From NCBI GenBank assembly GCA_025331125.1, contig JAOALB010000133.1, positions 30,858 through 94,857 of the forward strand: DNA of 64,000 nt, read 5' to 3'. The notes beneath the pieces were generated by a model, which saw nothing but the letters and a program-made list of their open reading frames with translations, did no database searches and had not been told where the DNA came from. Source of the stretch: Mycogone perniciosa. Lineage: Eukaryota; Ascomycota; Sordariomycetes; Hypocreales; Hypocreaceae. A program made the translations under genes and the position numbers. This document shows positions 1 to 11,060 of this stretch, piece by piece; position 1 is the first letter of the stretch, and each line of letters starts with the position of its first letter.

Positions 1-716
1 TACCATGGGCGTCATCTGGTGGTGCGCTGGTCTGGCTGGTGTCTGGCTGAGCAGAGATCGCGATGGCAACCCGAAGCGAAACTTCATACCTGGATTCGTC
101 ATCTTCTTTACGGGCTGGGGCATGTCTGCTCATCCTCAGGATCTGATGGTCAGCGCCATGACCCATTCCATGTTCGGGTACACACTGATGGCAGCCGGCG
201 CTACCCGCATCATTGAGATTGCGTTTATCCTGAAAGACGCGCCATCCCTCTCGGAAGATGGCCGCTCATGGAACAGCTTCCAGTACATTCCTGTTTTCGT
301 GAGTAAACCCCCATGCACCTGAGGTATACGCCGCTAATGTTTGTCAGCTTTTGTACGCTTCCGGTTTCATGTTCATGGGTGCGACAGAGGAGCAGATGGC
401 TCTTGTTGACAGGTCTAGCATGGATGTCATCTCTTACATCCTCATTCTTTACTCCCTCGCCTTCTTGGTGTTCCTGTTTGCTAACATGCTTATCTACCTG
501 TACGACCGCCTGTCTAACCCGCCTTTGGACATGAAAGGGTTTGCCAATGGGCATACCCATATGAACGGACGTGCTGTGGAAGACGGCCAGGTCAGGGCTG
601 CCGAAGAATTTGAGCTTGACGGCTTGACGAGTGATGACGAAGGTGATGAGAGCCAACGCATGTTGAACAATGAAGACACGGACGGACCAAGAAGGGCCGC
701 TGCGAACGATTCATAA
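1..716 (+). CDS. Ytp1-like integral membrane protein, 5' truncated
   Basis: This is the C-terminal part of a polytopic membrane protein that runs in from the left edge. Exons are 2-298 and 348-716. The 49-bp intron has a GTGAGT donor, a CTAAT branch site and a CAG acceptor, and joins VF to LLYASGF in frame. About 221 residues are visible, with hydrophobic segments near VIWWCAGLAGVW, FIPGFVIFFTGW, FGYTLMAAGA and VISYILILYSLAFLVFLF. The soluble tail is acidic and polar and ends at TAA 714-716. The arrangement and motifs such as GWGMSAHPQ resemble the C-terminal domain of the fungal Ytp1 family, membrane proteins of uncertain biochemical role. The family name is recognition from memory, and the start lies outside the window. 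Confidence 0.7.
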
Positions 717-1187
717 TCAATCATTGCATTAATGGGATATATCAAAGGACATCAAGAGGTAAAGGCACGCGTTTGATGATGTCTTTGAGCTACACTAGGA
801 CAGCGTTGTTTTGGGTCAATCTGGACTTGTATAATCTTTGTACATAACATTGTTAGACGGCGTTTGGTTTTCCTTTGTTGCTATAATAGAACTCGCAAGT
901 CATCTATTCTTGAACTGATGTATTCCTTATTGGGCGTTATTAAAGGAGTGATCTGCGTGTTGAGCGGCATTCGCTATTTGCGGGTACCGGAGCTGTCTCC
1001 CGACAGTGGGGTTCAGGGTCCGATTCCATGCAAAAATAGCGGCGGCTTTTAGCGGGGCAGATCATTTTTTCGACATCCACCCCAAGTATCCAAAAGTTCA
1101 GACCTTCAACGCCTCAACAGACTTTCGCAATTCGCAAGCCAACTCTTCTTTATTCAGTAAAACTTCATAAGCAACCGCAAATCCACG
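717..1187. other. Intergenic, no gene seen
   Basis: This is 3' flank of the membrane protein gene and 5' flank of ALB1. The region 1080-1187 is pyrimidine-rich and A-rich just before the ALB1 start, as expected for a fungal promoter and leader. No convincing reading frame was found. Confidence 0.5.
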
Positions 1188-1583
1188 ATGCCGTCCGTAT
1201 CCAACCCCAACGGGCCCTCAAAGAACCGCCTCGCCGCGCGGGCTGCCAAAGTCCGACAACTAAGCCAGAAGCGCTCTGCGCAGGGCAAGAACAAAATCTC
1301 GGGGGCCGATGCGCGACGCGGCGCGAGGCCGGGATTGTTGCCGACGAGTGGACCGAAGGCGAGGTTGAGCAGTAAGAAGGCGAAGAAGTTGGAGAAGAAG
1401 CTGGGGTATGCACTGAAGAGGAAGATGGAGGCTGAGGGCGAGGCGGAGATGAAAGGTAGGGTTATGTGGCGCTCGGGGAGTGCAAGGGAAGGATGAGTGA
1501 ATGCTAATTGGTGGATAGATGCGCCGCAGGTTGATTCTGGTAAAGGAAAGGAGGGGGAGGAGGAGATGGGGGATATTCAGTGA
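1188..1583 (+). CDS. alb1: Ribosome biogenesis protein Alb1
   Basis: This small basic protein of 110 residues has exons 1188-1455 and 1519-1583. The 63-bp intron has donor GTAGGG, branch GCTAAT and acceptor TAG. Splicing turns the end into DAPQVDSGKGK followed by an acidic tail and TGA. The N-terminus (MPSVSNPNGPSKNR) and the lysine-rich block LSSKKAKKLEKKLGYALKRK match the pattern of yeast Alb1, which has LSKKRAKKIERNLKYATQRK. In yeast, Alb1 is a nuclear shuttling factor that binds Arx1 on pre-60S ribosomal particles. The sequence is basic at the N-terminus and acidic at the end, as in the family. It is shorter than the roughly 175-residue yeast protein, so a further 3' exon cannot be excluded. 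Confidence 0.72.
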
Positions 1584-1953
1584 GAGGGCAGCGTGTGGAC
1601 GTGATTCCGCAGGATTCTGAAAGCATGGGGCTATAAGGACGGTTGTCTGAGAAAGTCGAGGGTAAGCACCCCGTTCTAGGATCCAAGGATTTATGATTGC
1701 TAACATTTCAAAGGCGATATACAACGGGGTTCGTTTACAGAATTGATGTTATCTGGCGAAGGGCTATAGAACACACGGCGCATATCGGAATACTATTTTC
1801 GGGCTAATGAACGAATTTGAAACAACTCTTCCAAGACTAAATTCACCCCTTCCAGTCCATATATGTGCGAACCAGAACGATACACGATTGTGAAAGGGGT
1901 CAAAACACTTGAACTAATAGCAATGTTGATCGAGACCATCGCGAATACCCAAA
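1584..1953. other. Intergenic between alb1 and a minus-strand ORF
   Basis: Converging 3' ends meet here. No gene, structured repeat or RNA gene was seen. Confidence 0.4.
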
Positions 1954-2469
1954 TTATTTCCTCTCCTTCACACCCTTTCCACCAATCTGAGAAGCATACG
2001 ATGGCAAAGTCTCACTATCCGTCTCTCTCGACGATACCTCTTCACTCAGCCTTCTTCTATCATTCACCGGAAGCATCAGCCCCTCTATCTTGTAAGGACT
2101 CTCAGGTCTCGGCCGAAGGTGGAAATCCGAGATCTTATAAACCGGCTGCGGCTGACGAACGGGCTGTGTTGTAATGGGCAGGGAGCCTGAACTAGATGTT
2201 GTGACAGAGGCTGTCCAGTGACCCTCCCCTGGAGAGGAATGATCACTCCTACTGCAGGAGGGCGCATAACAGACGGGCAAGGCGCAACTACAGCGGCAGA
2301 TATTGCCACATGCGCCCAGGGATATTTCGAAGATGTTGGGATAGATCGGGCCGATGGTTCGCTCCCAGCCGAGAGGATAGAATGGGGGCATGGGCTGGAA
2401 GAGATGCTCGTGGTGTCGTACGAGGTCTGTGTTCCGTTGTAGCAACAGCGGGACGTGTTTCCCGACATC
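1954..2469 (-). CDS. Hypothetical protein, 3' exon
   Basis: An open stretch on the minus strand could be the last exon of an unrecognised gene. It begins just after a stop at 2470-2472, so its true 5' end probably lies at a splice acceptor near 2465 or 2425. The readable part has a proline/aromatic segment (FQPMPPFYPLGWERTIGP) and a Cys cluster CGNICRCSCALPVC. A polar Ser-rich tail ends in PSYASQIGGKGVKERK. It has no family I recognise. Cys-rich patches followed by a PSY-type tail occur in fungal plasma-membrane proteins, but that is only an analogy. The alternative is a chance ORF; an overlapping minus-strand frame at 2085-2633 is equally long. Confidence 0.28.
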   Translation of the reverse strand, partial: DVGKHVPLLLQRNTDLVRHHEHLFQPMPPFYPLGWERTIGPIYPNIFEISLGACGNICRCSCALPVCYAPSCSRSDHSSPGEGHWTASVTTSSSGSLPITTQPVRQPQPVYKISDFHLRPRPESPYKIEGLMLPVNDRRRLSEEVSSRETDSETLPSYASQIGGKGVKERK

Positions 2470-2472
2470 TCA

Positions 2473-3333
2473 AGTGCGTTGTTTTCTCTTTTATGAAATG
2501 AAGCAGTTCTAGAAGTTTTTGGGGAAATTCTTGGTGAGATGTACAGCAGAGGGGGAGTCTGGTCAATCCACAAGGATGGAAGTGGGCGAAGATTTATATC
2601 TACATATTTGCGACCAAAGGAAAGGGATAACATTCACGCTTTTATGGTAATCAAGGAAACGCAGTGTCTCACACGATGGCTGTGATTAAAGACTCTACAA
2701 ACCAGCTTGAAGTATTCTCAGGCCTCAAGCAGCTGAGGAGGGGAGGGTGACACAACTGTCAGATGTATTGCAACAGTGAGTAATACGACGCGATTGTGCA
2801 AGAAATGACAAGCCCCTAATCCTTTCAGTGAAGAGTTATAACGAATGAAAGAAGTCGATGAATCAAAGCATACATCAGTTGAGCAGCTGGATAGGCACAA
2901 TAGGGTGGGGGCATTGACAGTTGTTGAGAGGTGCGAACAATAGTTAAGGGAGAAGTGTTGAGCACCTGGCATAGAAAGGCAACCTAGTATTGTCAACTCA
3001 GTTTTGTGTTCACGTGGCTCACAATGCTGTCTTCAAACGATTGTTTGCAACTCTCAATAGAAGAGAGGCGATTACTGCGAACAAGAAGAGCCCCGACCGC
3101 ACAGCAGCTGAAGGCTTTCCTCCACCGCTTAAATGACACACCTTGCGCAAACCTGCTCTTCTCCTCTCTTTCTTCCTTCATCATCAAGGCGTTTTTGGGT
3201 TCGTTTTTCTCTACTGCCTTCGCCTCGGCTTTGGTAATAGAGTCTCTCTAGCCTCTATACCCTCTCACCATAGCCTCGAAAGCATCAAGGACCCTTCATC
3301 GATCTCTCATCCTCTGACAACTCTCCCCCCATC
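2473..3333. other. Intergenic, possible leader of next gene
   Basis: No supported gene was found. The stretch 3130-3333 is CT-rich and lies directly ahead of the next ATG, which fits a promoter and 5' leader. Confidence 0.4.
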
Positions 3334-4733
3334 ATGAACTCCCTCAAGCGGGTGGTTATCGAGATCTCCTCGGGCTCAGACGACGACAACCCCCTCGTCA
3401 CTCGCCGCAAGATTCGCAGATTGCGCACAAAGCCACAACCTCAGCGTTGGTAACATAACTTGAGTAGTCTTCGGCCTCGTTACTGACACCCTTTTGAATC
3501 ACAGTAGAGACAGAAAAGGAACATGACAAGGCAGCTTTTGAAGAATTCCTCGCTCGTGCTTTGCCCACCAAGTTAATCCCGGCGGATCTTGCTGCTTATA
3601 TTCACCGCGAGTCGAACATCCGCCTTCAGACGGCTAAGGAGAATGGTGTCAAACTGGATGAAATATTCATTGGAGAAGATTGCCTGCCAACTTGGCTTGG
3701 TATGGAATGGAACCCTGAAGTCGAGTCTCTCCACTGCGCCATTCAGAATCGCCTTCTCGACCTTCAAGTCTCACAGGAGCTGGGAGAGCTTCTCCGCAAC
3801 CAGCTTGTGACGAAGGGGAACCGACAACTGGATGAAGCGCGACGACTTGGGATTGATTTGGGTGACATCGTGATCGGACACTGCTTGTTGGCCAAGTGGA
3901 CCACATCTACGGAGGTCGAAGATGCAGATAACTTGACTGCCCAGTCGATCGGGGTGCCGGACAGTGAGGGCGACCTGGCAGATGATGAGATGGAAGTCCA
4001 GGACTCAGAGATTGCCATCCCATATCCCCATGTGAGAAGTCGCTGCGACTCACCGCAGTCTGACGCCTTCAACTTCGCATCCACAACCACTACGATACCC
4101 AGCCCACCTTACATGAGCTATGGTTCTACTAGCTCCGACTCGAGCTCCGATTCCGACTTCAGCGACAACAACGTAGATGAATTTGGCGATGCCATCTCTT
4201 TGAACAACTTTGTTGATTCTCAACCCTATTACGAGGAGCCCGACCCCCACGTTGTTTACGATGTTGAGATTGTTGGTGGCCTTGAGGGTTTCTCGGATGT
4301 GGACCTGGAGATTTACCTGGCGGAGGATGATGAAGACCTTGATGAACTGCCGGAGATTGAGCTCGCCATTGACATGGAGGGTTTTGAGTACTACTTCGGT
4401 AATGAGGGCGCTGTGGATGTCGAGATTCCTGGTGTCGAGGTTCAATGCACGGGAGCCATTTCGGAAGACAACTCGGACGAGAGCGACGTCTCAGATGCTG
4501 AGTCGGTCCAAGAAAATTTCTGTGCTCATCATTCACCATTTGAGCAGCAGCAATTGCATAGCTGGGATGAAGAAGCGGGATCATTTGACGAGAATGCTAT
4601 GATTACCGACTCTGTTGCCGACAACAATCTAGCTTCGAACGTCTTTCAGGACATCCCCGACCAGGAAGTCCCCGACCGGGAGCAAGAATCCAGCGTGAAC
4701 ATTGAAGAAACTGAATATGGGTTTAAATGGTAA
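3334..4733 (+). CDS. Acidic protein with duplicated helical module, unknown function
   Basis: The best model starts at ATG 3334 (MNSLKRVVIEISSGSDDD), splices out about 3446-3504 and reads on to TAA 4731-4733, giving about 446 residues. The donor is uncertain. The good GTAACA site at 3450 does not keep frame with any nearby acceptor, while the weaker GTTGGT at 3446 does. Two related segments occupy roughly residues 50-100 and 115-160. One ends GVKLDEIFIGEDCLPTWLG and the other GIDLGDIVIGHCLLAKW. The rest is very acidic and serine-rich, with DSDFSDNN, EDDEDLDELPEIEL and similar stretches. The basic N-terminus with SSGSDDD suggests a nuclear protein, which is inference. I do not recognise the family. 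Confidence 0.6.
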
Positions 4734-5287
4734 ATATTTCGGAGGCCGGCTAACGGATTATATTCGGGCTTTTTTTGGACTTTTGCGGAGAATTTCATGT
4801 TCATGGGAGAGACGAACATGACAGCTAAACATGGGGAGATCCTTGATCTATTTTGATCAACACGGCAGAGCGCCATTCGAAGCATTATTACTTTGGCTTT
4901 TGGGATTGAACATTGCGGGTAAATCGGCACATTTGTTTTCGGTTCTGGGATGGTAACGGAGCACAATTCATCATGAATCATAACGAGGGAGCATTGGGGA
5001 ACAAGATACCTTTTCATAGCTGTGGTGCCTACCACCCAATTTGGATCAGAAATGATTCATCAAATATGCGCAAGAATTTATGATTACTGCTTGGAAGCTT
5101 TGTGATTGGGTGACAGTAGTTGATCGGAGATAAAGCTGAATCCCCCCTGCTGGTCGCATTTTACCAAAACTCATATCCGAAAACTAATCTTCTCTCCTGC
5201 ATGTGAATTGGATGACAACATAGGGTGTCAACTCTTTAACCTTTCTAGACGAAGAGTCACAATAGTTGAATCCGTCCGGTCATCAGG
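4734..5287. other. Intergenic, nothing recognised
   Basis: This AT-moderate spacer lies between two plus-strand genes. No frame on either strand looks coding. Confidence 0.4.
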
Positions 5288-7794
5288 ATGCTGGCGGGTT
5301 CATGGACCAACGTAGACCAACGGCTCATATCGGCGATAGGTCAGCCTCGAATCCTTCGAAGCCCTGTCTCATTGCGAAGCTTCCAAGGTATTTTCATGCG
5401 ATCTTTTACTCCTTCGGCAAGAAATGCAAGCCAAAAGCCGTCAAACTCGACAACATTTCAATATCCTGGGGTCAACCTCAACTTGAGATACCTCCGCCAT
5501 GAAGATGGCTCGATCCCATGGGAGAGCCGAGGCCCGACTTACCCAATCGGCCTCCCGAACTCCGCTGGAGCACATACATATATTCTGCACATGAGAGAAG
5601 TCGCTATGATGATGCTAATGGAACGACTTACGGATAACACAAACTGGCACGAAGAAGTCTTTGACGAAGCCGTGGTGCGAAAATGGTGGGATGAAGTCAG
5701 CCAGCAAAGCGAGGACAGTCTCTTTGACAGGATCATGCAAGACAAGGACCGCAAGCTAATCCCTCAACCACGATCGAGGATCATGACTGAGAAGGCCTTT
5801 CAGTTTGTCCGTTGTCAAATATCCTTCTTGTATGCTGTGGTCTGTGAAAACTGACAATGGACGGTCCTACAGTGCATCTCGGAACTGCGCAACAAGGCCA
5901 AATACTTTAAAAGGTCTGGTCTCATTCCCACATGTGATTCGGCTGGGAATGCAATTGTCAAGTCAGATTGCTTGATCGATAGCAGTCTGCGTCATGAGCT
6001 GGTCAAGGCGTTTGATACACTTGGCGCGGATCACAAAGCCAATCCGAAGAGCGACGACATGGTTCAACACCTCGTTCACCCATCCATGTATCCCTTTGTG
6101 TATGGTACGCCACAAATTTCCCGGATTCATATCTCCATATTTTGTTTCGTCCCATGTGCCTCCATTCTGACGGTGACATCGTAGGGCGCTCCAGATTTAT
6201 CCAGGAAGAGGCTGTCGGCGTATCCAATGCCCTCGACTTCATCGGACAGGGCAAAACTGTCCCCCAGAACAAAGACCTAGCAAAAATAGCCGATATACCT
6301 TTCAAAGAGACCTATGAATACGTCATCACACATCAAAAGCTTCTGCCAGACTTTTGGTCCAGTACCTATCAATGGCTCCCCGCCAATGTCGGCTTTCACG
6401 ACGATGGGAGCGCCAAGTTTACTAGTTATGTCAATAGCTTGCATCCAAACAAGCATCCGGATATTTACAGGACACTGGAGCGGGCTATTGATCTGGCTAT
6501 CCCGGCATGGGATCAGTGCCTTCGTGAATATGACCTGAGTTCGGGTTCAACTTCCACTGGAAGATTGAAGCCGCGATTTAAATGGATTAAGGAAGCATCG
6601 TGCGTATATTGCTTACCATTCCCCTGTTAACTTCATTTGCTTGTTCGACGGAACAGAGTGCGCAATAGCTAATCCCATCGCAGAGACTCAGATGACAGCC
6701 TATGGTTACCCCCGTTTGATCCCAAGGTCTTCAAAGATGCAGATATCCGCCTTTCCAGAGACGAGCTGATTGAACTGAATGCTCAATGCTATTCCAAGGG
6801 TCGTGATCCACAGCTCGTCGAACCCGATCAGGAGGAGGAAGAACGACGAAAACATGAAGGCCTTCCACCTCTACTTCCCAACCTTGACGATGAGAGCCTA
6901 GCTCGGGCGAAATGGATCAAGTATCGGGAGGCCCTTCTTCCAGAGCCAAAGGAGTTTGAGGAGACTGACTACACACCTAAGCAAAGCCTCCGTGAGAAGT
7001 TCAAGGATCATGGATTGCAGGTCATTGCTAAGATGACAAGCATTGAACTGACACCCGGGAAACCTGAGTTTCCTGCGACTACATGGCATGTAAGTGACTT
7101 TTGAAGTATAAACAGATCGAATACCAACAGTGTGTAATACTAATTCCTGTCACTTCAAGATCGAAGGCCAAATGAATGAGAAGATATGCGCAACTGCGCT
7201 GTTCTGCATCGACAGCGAAAACGTCACGTCGAGTAACGTCTCCTTCCGTATGACAGTAACCCCCTATTGGAGTTACGACGTAGACGTCAAACTATATGAA
7301 TACAATTACCTAGAAAGAGTTTACGGCACGCCTCTTGGCTGGGAATGGGAAGGCAATGAACCGCGGTGTCTGCAAACCTATGGGGACGTTGAGACGACGG
7401 ACAGACGTTTTCTTGCCTTTCCAAATAGTTTGTACGTCGAACCCTTTTCACTTCAACATCTCGAAAGCCAAGGAATATGCTGACCACCCATGTGTCCCCC
7501 TTGGTCAGTCAAAATCGCGTCTCTTCATTCCGTCTTCAAGACCCCACCAAGCCTGGCTATAAACGCTTTCTAGTGCTATGGCTCATTGACCCGAATCGAC
7601 GCATTATTTCCACCGCCAATGTCCCCCCTCAACAGATGGACTGGATCAACACGACCGATAGGAAAGTTGTCCCTGGGGGACTCATGACTGTTGAGGAAGC
7701 GCGAGGGCACTGGCTGAAACTGACGAACGAACGGGGTGCCTATCATGCCACGGCACAAATAGATTGGGACCTTTCACCCTATGACTTTTATTAG
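5288..7794 (+). CDS. DUF4246 family protein
   Basis: A six-exon gene encodes 709 residues: 5288-5806, 5873-6104, 6185-6599, 6684-7089, 7160-7431 and 7509-7794. All five junctions keep frame. Donors include GTACGC, GTGCGT, GTAAGT and GTACGT; the first, GTCCGT, is weak. Fungal DUF4246 landmarks appear in order: CISELRNKAK, VHPSMYPFVYGRSRF, WLPANVGF, SYVNSLHPNKHPD, a central acidic stretch, IELTPGKPEFPATTWHIEG, NEKICATALFCIDSENVT, YGDVETTDRRFLAFPNSF and RIISTANVPPQQMDW. The family is common in ascomycetes. The HIEG...N and late QNR segments recall 2-oxoglutarate/Fe(II) dioxygenase-like folds, but I cannot assign a reaction. The protein is full length for the family. Confidence 0.87.
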
Positions 7795-8984
7795 CATAGA
7801 GGTCAGTGGTGTGAAAGGGGTTTGTTATGAAATTGAGGGGCGTTTCATTAGATTCCATCAGATGTTGAGATCTTGGCGGCCCGGGTACCCTCATCCGTAG
7901 TCCGGAGCTCACTCGGCTCTTCTGGAGGCTGGTGGGGCCATACAGCAATACTATGTAAGTGGTCTCTACGGAATACTCCGTAGGTATCAGGAATAAGAAG
8001 GTGGCTGGTCATCAATACAAAGGGAAGTGCCCTTAGCAGGGCGCAATTAACTCCAGTGCGACCGATCAGAACTCGGCATATTACTCATAAAGTCATCTGA
8101 ATTCATGTTTCGGCGAACCGAGTATCGTGGCAGAAACCACTTCATTTCCACCAATAACTTATCCCTTCGAGTGTGGCAAAAAAAATCTTTAGCCGGGTAG
8201 AAGACGGTTACTTTTAATCCCACTGATTCAAAGGTGGTTGTTGAAGTATCTTTTCTCTCGAGGTTTCTCTTTGGCCGCAATCCCTGCAAGTGATCCAGTC
8301 ATGTCACATCGCGCTCGAAGGGACAGATTGTTGGAAAACTCTTCTGTCTCAATTTTAGTTGTCCAACCATGAGAACAAGGCCAGGAGACCATGATGGTTC
8401 ACAAATACCGTTTGGGCCTTATGTTGGTGAACCTGGTCTTTGGCACACACGTTCGACACCCTGTCACGCTGAACGCCATTGCTATCCCTGGACATCAACT
8501 ATGACAGGAGCAGATGGAGGGAGAAATTCCTACAAAGAAAATGGCGTTCAGGGCTACGCGCTTGGAGACCAGTCAAGCTTTGCGGGCCGATTTCTGAAAC
8601 ATGAGTGATCTGCGAAGCTGGTGGGCTTTGTGCCTCCGCCATCACACACCGAAACTAAAGGCAAATGATGCGCACACCACCACCGCTACTCTTCCGTCGG
8701 CTTAGCTTGCCTCAGTTGTTTCTTGCTGTGATCGCCAGGAGCCCTCCGGGATGTGTATTTGTTTCTCAGTTGGGATTGCAGTTACGCGATGCAGATATTG
8801 GTTTGACTCAAAGTCCCTCTTGTGGAAAGTGAGTTGAGTTATCACCGCATTTTCTTAGTAGCTGTTATATATTCCCTCCCAAGTCGTTGTTTTCCCATGG
8901 TCTCTATCTCTCTCTATCGTCCGTTTATCATCAAACATATCGAACACATCTTACACTATCCCAAGAATCTGAACACCGGCCATC
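7795..8984. other. Intergenic with one perfect inverted repeat
   Basis: No supported gene was found over about 1.2 kb. At 7966-7983 there is an inverted repeat with 7-bp arms (CTACGGA / TCCGTAG) around four bases, a variant of the palindrome described in the findings. CT-rich sequence at 8880-8940 precedes the next ATG. Confidence 0.5.
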
Positions 8985-10073
8985 ATGGTCACCTCAGCTA
9001 CTCCAGGCCTCTTACTTTGTCTTCTACTATTCCCATGGGTATGTAATGCTTAAATATTAAACCTGAAGCCCAATAATATATTACTATAGGAGGTCCTTTC
9101 CTCGGTCTTTGAATGCGGTCTTGGCCAAAGGCAATGCCACTTCGAAGACGGACAGGGCCCCATACAGAGGCGATGCGTGTTTTTAAACCACTGGAAGGTT
9201 GATAAATGCTATGGCAAATGCCCGGAAAAAAAGATTGGTGAATCCTGTTTCCGCACCGACGAGTGTGCAAACTCAGAACAAGGCGTAACCTGTGTTGGTC
9301 GGATCTGCAGGAAAAGCTATGGTGCTTCCTGTACCAAGGATGGTGAATGTAGTAGCGAGGAAGGACCGTTGATTTGCGAGGGAAACAAATGCACCATTCC
9401 CCTGGGAGGCAATTGCTATAAGAGACCCGACACTTGCACTAAGACGACGACCTGTCTCCCGGATCCGCACTATGGACATTTCTGTTCAATCGGCCCTGGT
9501 TACCCCTGCGTACCAGGCAAGACCAAATGTGTTGATCCGGCTGGAGCGGGCCTCTACCGTGACAAGGAAGCAGGGAAGTGTCTCTATCCCTTGCGCGGAG
9601 GATGTACTACCGATAACTGCGTCCGGCCGAAAGGGTTGAGCCCCAATACAACGGTCAGGTGCATACAAGATCCATTGAAGCCTCCAGTACGCGGGGGCCT
9701 CAACCGCAAATGCATACGGCTTTTATCTCGTGGCTCAAAATGCCTGTCCGATAACGACTGCCTGACAGGTCCTTGCAAGCAGGGTGTATGCCAAAATGAT
9801 AGCGGACAAGAGGGCGCAAAATGCTTCCCAGAAACTAATATGTGCATCAAAGACACGACTTGCTCCGAAACGGACGGCGGCCGACTCTGTTCACGCAGTC
9901 TTGGTGCATCTTGCCAACCAGGCAAGTCAACATGCGAAGATTTCACCATTTGCTCCAAGTCGAAGGGGAAGTGTCTGTACGACTATGGCTCCCGATGCAG
10001 ATCCAATAACTGCGAGCGCCCAGAATGGTTAGACCCTAAGATAGCTGTTAAGTGCATGAGGTCTGAATCTTGA
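8985..10073 (+). CDS. Secreted cysteine-rich repeat protein
   Basis: Exon 1 (8985-9038) encodes a short hydrophobic leader, MVTSATPGLLLCLLLFPW. A 51-bp intron (GTATGT ... TATAG) follows, and exon 2 runs 9090-10073 to TGA, giving 345 residues. After the leader the protein is built of irregular repeats with paired cysteines, for example GESCFRTDECANSEQG, GASCTKDGECSSEEGP, GGNCYKRPDTC and GSKCLSDNDC. A larger unit is duplicated: one copy starts CTTDNCVRPKGLSPN and the second CRSNNCERPEWLDPK. There is no recognised enzymatic domain. Secretion and a disulphide-stabilised extracellular role are inferred from the leader and cysteine spacing. The second large unit is cut by the TGA although matching sequence continues downstream in the same frame. 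Confidence 0.75.
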
Positions 10074-10352
10074 TCGGAAGCTCTGTTGAGGGACTTTGAA
10101 TTCCGCATGGGTGACTTTGAAGGGCGCTGGAGGAAATCTGAAAATCTCTTGGAAGGGCCTTTGAAAGAAATCTTCACTGTAAAGGCATGCCTACCGGATA
10201 CGAAGAGTAAACCGTGCAAGTCTGAATTTGATTGTTTTATTTTGGGGGAATTCGGAAAGTGCCAGCTTGGTCAGTGTACGAAGGGATTCTGGACGAGGCC
10301 ATTTCGAGGAACATCCGGGATAGATCTCCAAACTATAGAGAGAAATGAGTAG
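10074..10352 (+). other. In-frame continuation of the cysteine-rich repeat beyond the TGA
   Basis: The frame of the upstream gene stays open after its TGA up to 10350-10352. It contains another Cys module (KACLPDTKSKPCKSEFDC, then GKCQLGQC) equivalent to the module that follows the first copy of the large repeat. It is therefore likely to be, or to have been, part of the same protein. Possible explanations are an unrecognised intron removing the stop, stop-codon readthrough, or a nonsense mutation. I found no intron with good sites that keeps frame. Confidence 0.5.
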
Positions 10353-10419
10353 AGAGAGATGGTGGAAGGGGTAGAGTACATGGTGGTGAGATCACAACTT
10401 GAGATGTTAAAGTATTTAA

Positions 10420-11060
10420 GATATGAGATTTCTTCAAAGCATTGTGAAAAAAATCTACGGAGACCAGGGAGTGCTCAAGCTGAAAATCGAAAGAGAGCTT
10501 CAGTTAAGAGAAAGCCCAGTAAAGTCCGTTCACTCTCCTCAGAGGCGAGAAAACTGGTTTACATCAGCCATCTGGAGACATATGTTGCGTCTTGGAGAAA
10601 GGGAGAAGAGCTGGCTCTACCTTGGCAGAAATATATTACTCAGCGCTTCCAGAATGACTTCCCTATTCGTCAGATTCTTGTTTACTCAATGACAGGCTCC
10701 AACAGCAAGTCAGCAAGCCCATTACTCAACGGACTCTTGAGGCATTCCTTGCACGTTGGGGCCTTCCCCGGCGCTTCAATCTCGAGAACATATTTGAAAA
10801 GACTATTGAGCTCTTGAATACTGGGCCACCAACCCCTATTATCCTAGCAGAAGCCAACACACTTCTCTGAGACCGGGGACAACATAATGTTACTAAAAGA
10901 ACTCTTGAAGCAAAGTTCCAAGCTTGGGGTCTCTCTCGACAACTCAGTTCTGATCCTCAGCTCATTCAAGTATCGGTATAATGACTCTGCTATCCTACAA
11001 ATCTCCCAATCAAAGATCGTATTACAACCTGACTTCGGACCATCCAAAGTATCTGATTAG
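10420..11060 (+). pseudogene. Degraded relic with repeated Clr5-like segments
   Basis: Broken plus-strand frames carry two related peptides. ITQRTLEAFLARWGLPRRF lies at about 10718-10776, and VTKRTLEAKFQAWGLSRQL at about 10890-10948. Both resemble the C-terminal half of the fungal Clr5 DNA-binding domain, which ends in a y..rf..WGL pattern. Stops lie between and after them. An upstream frame carries WQKYITQRFQNDFPIRQIL. No start-to-stop gene can be assembled. Likely origins are a decayed Clr5-type gene or a fragment of a mobile element. The assignment rests on short motifs only. Confidence 0.4.

Noticed and set aside
8047..8608. Short open frames between the DUF4246 and Cys-rich genes
   Set aside because: No introns, leaders or motifs, and their lengths are expected by chance.
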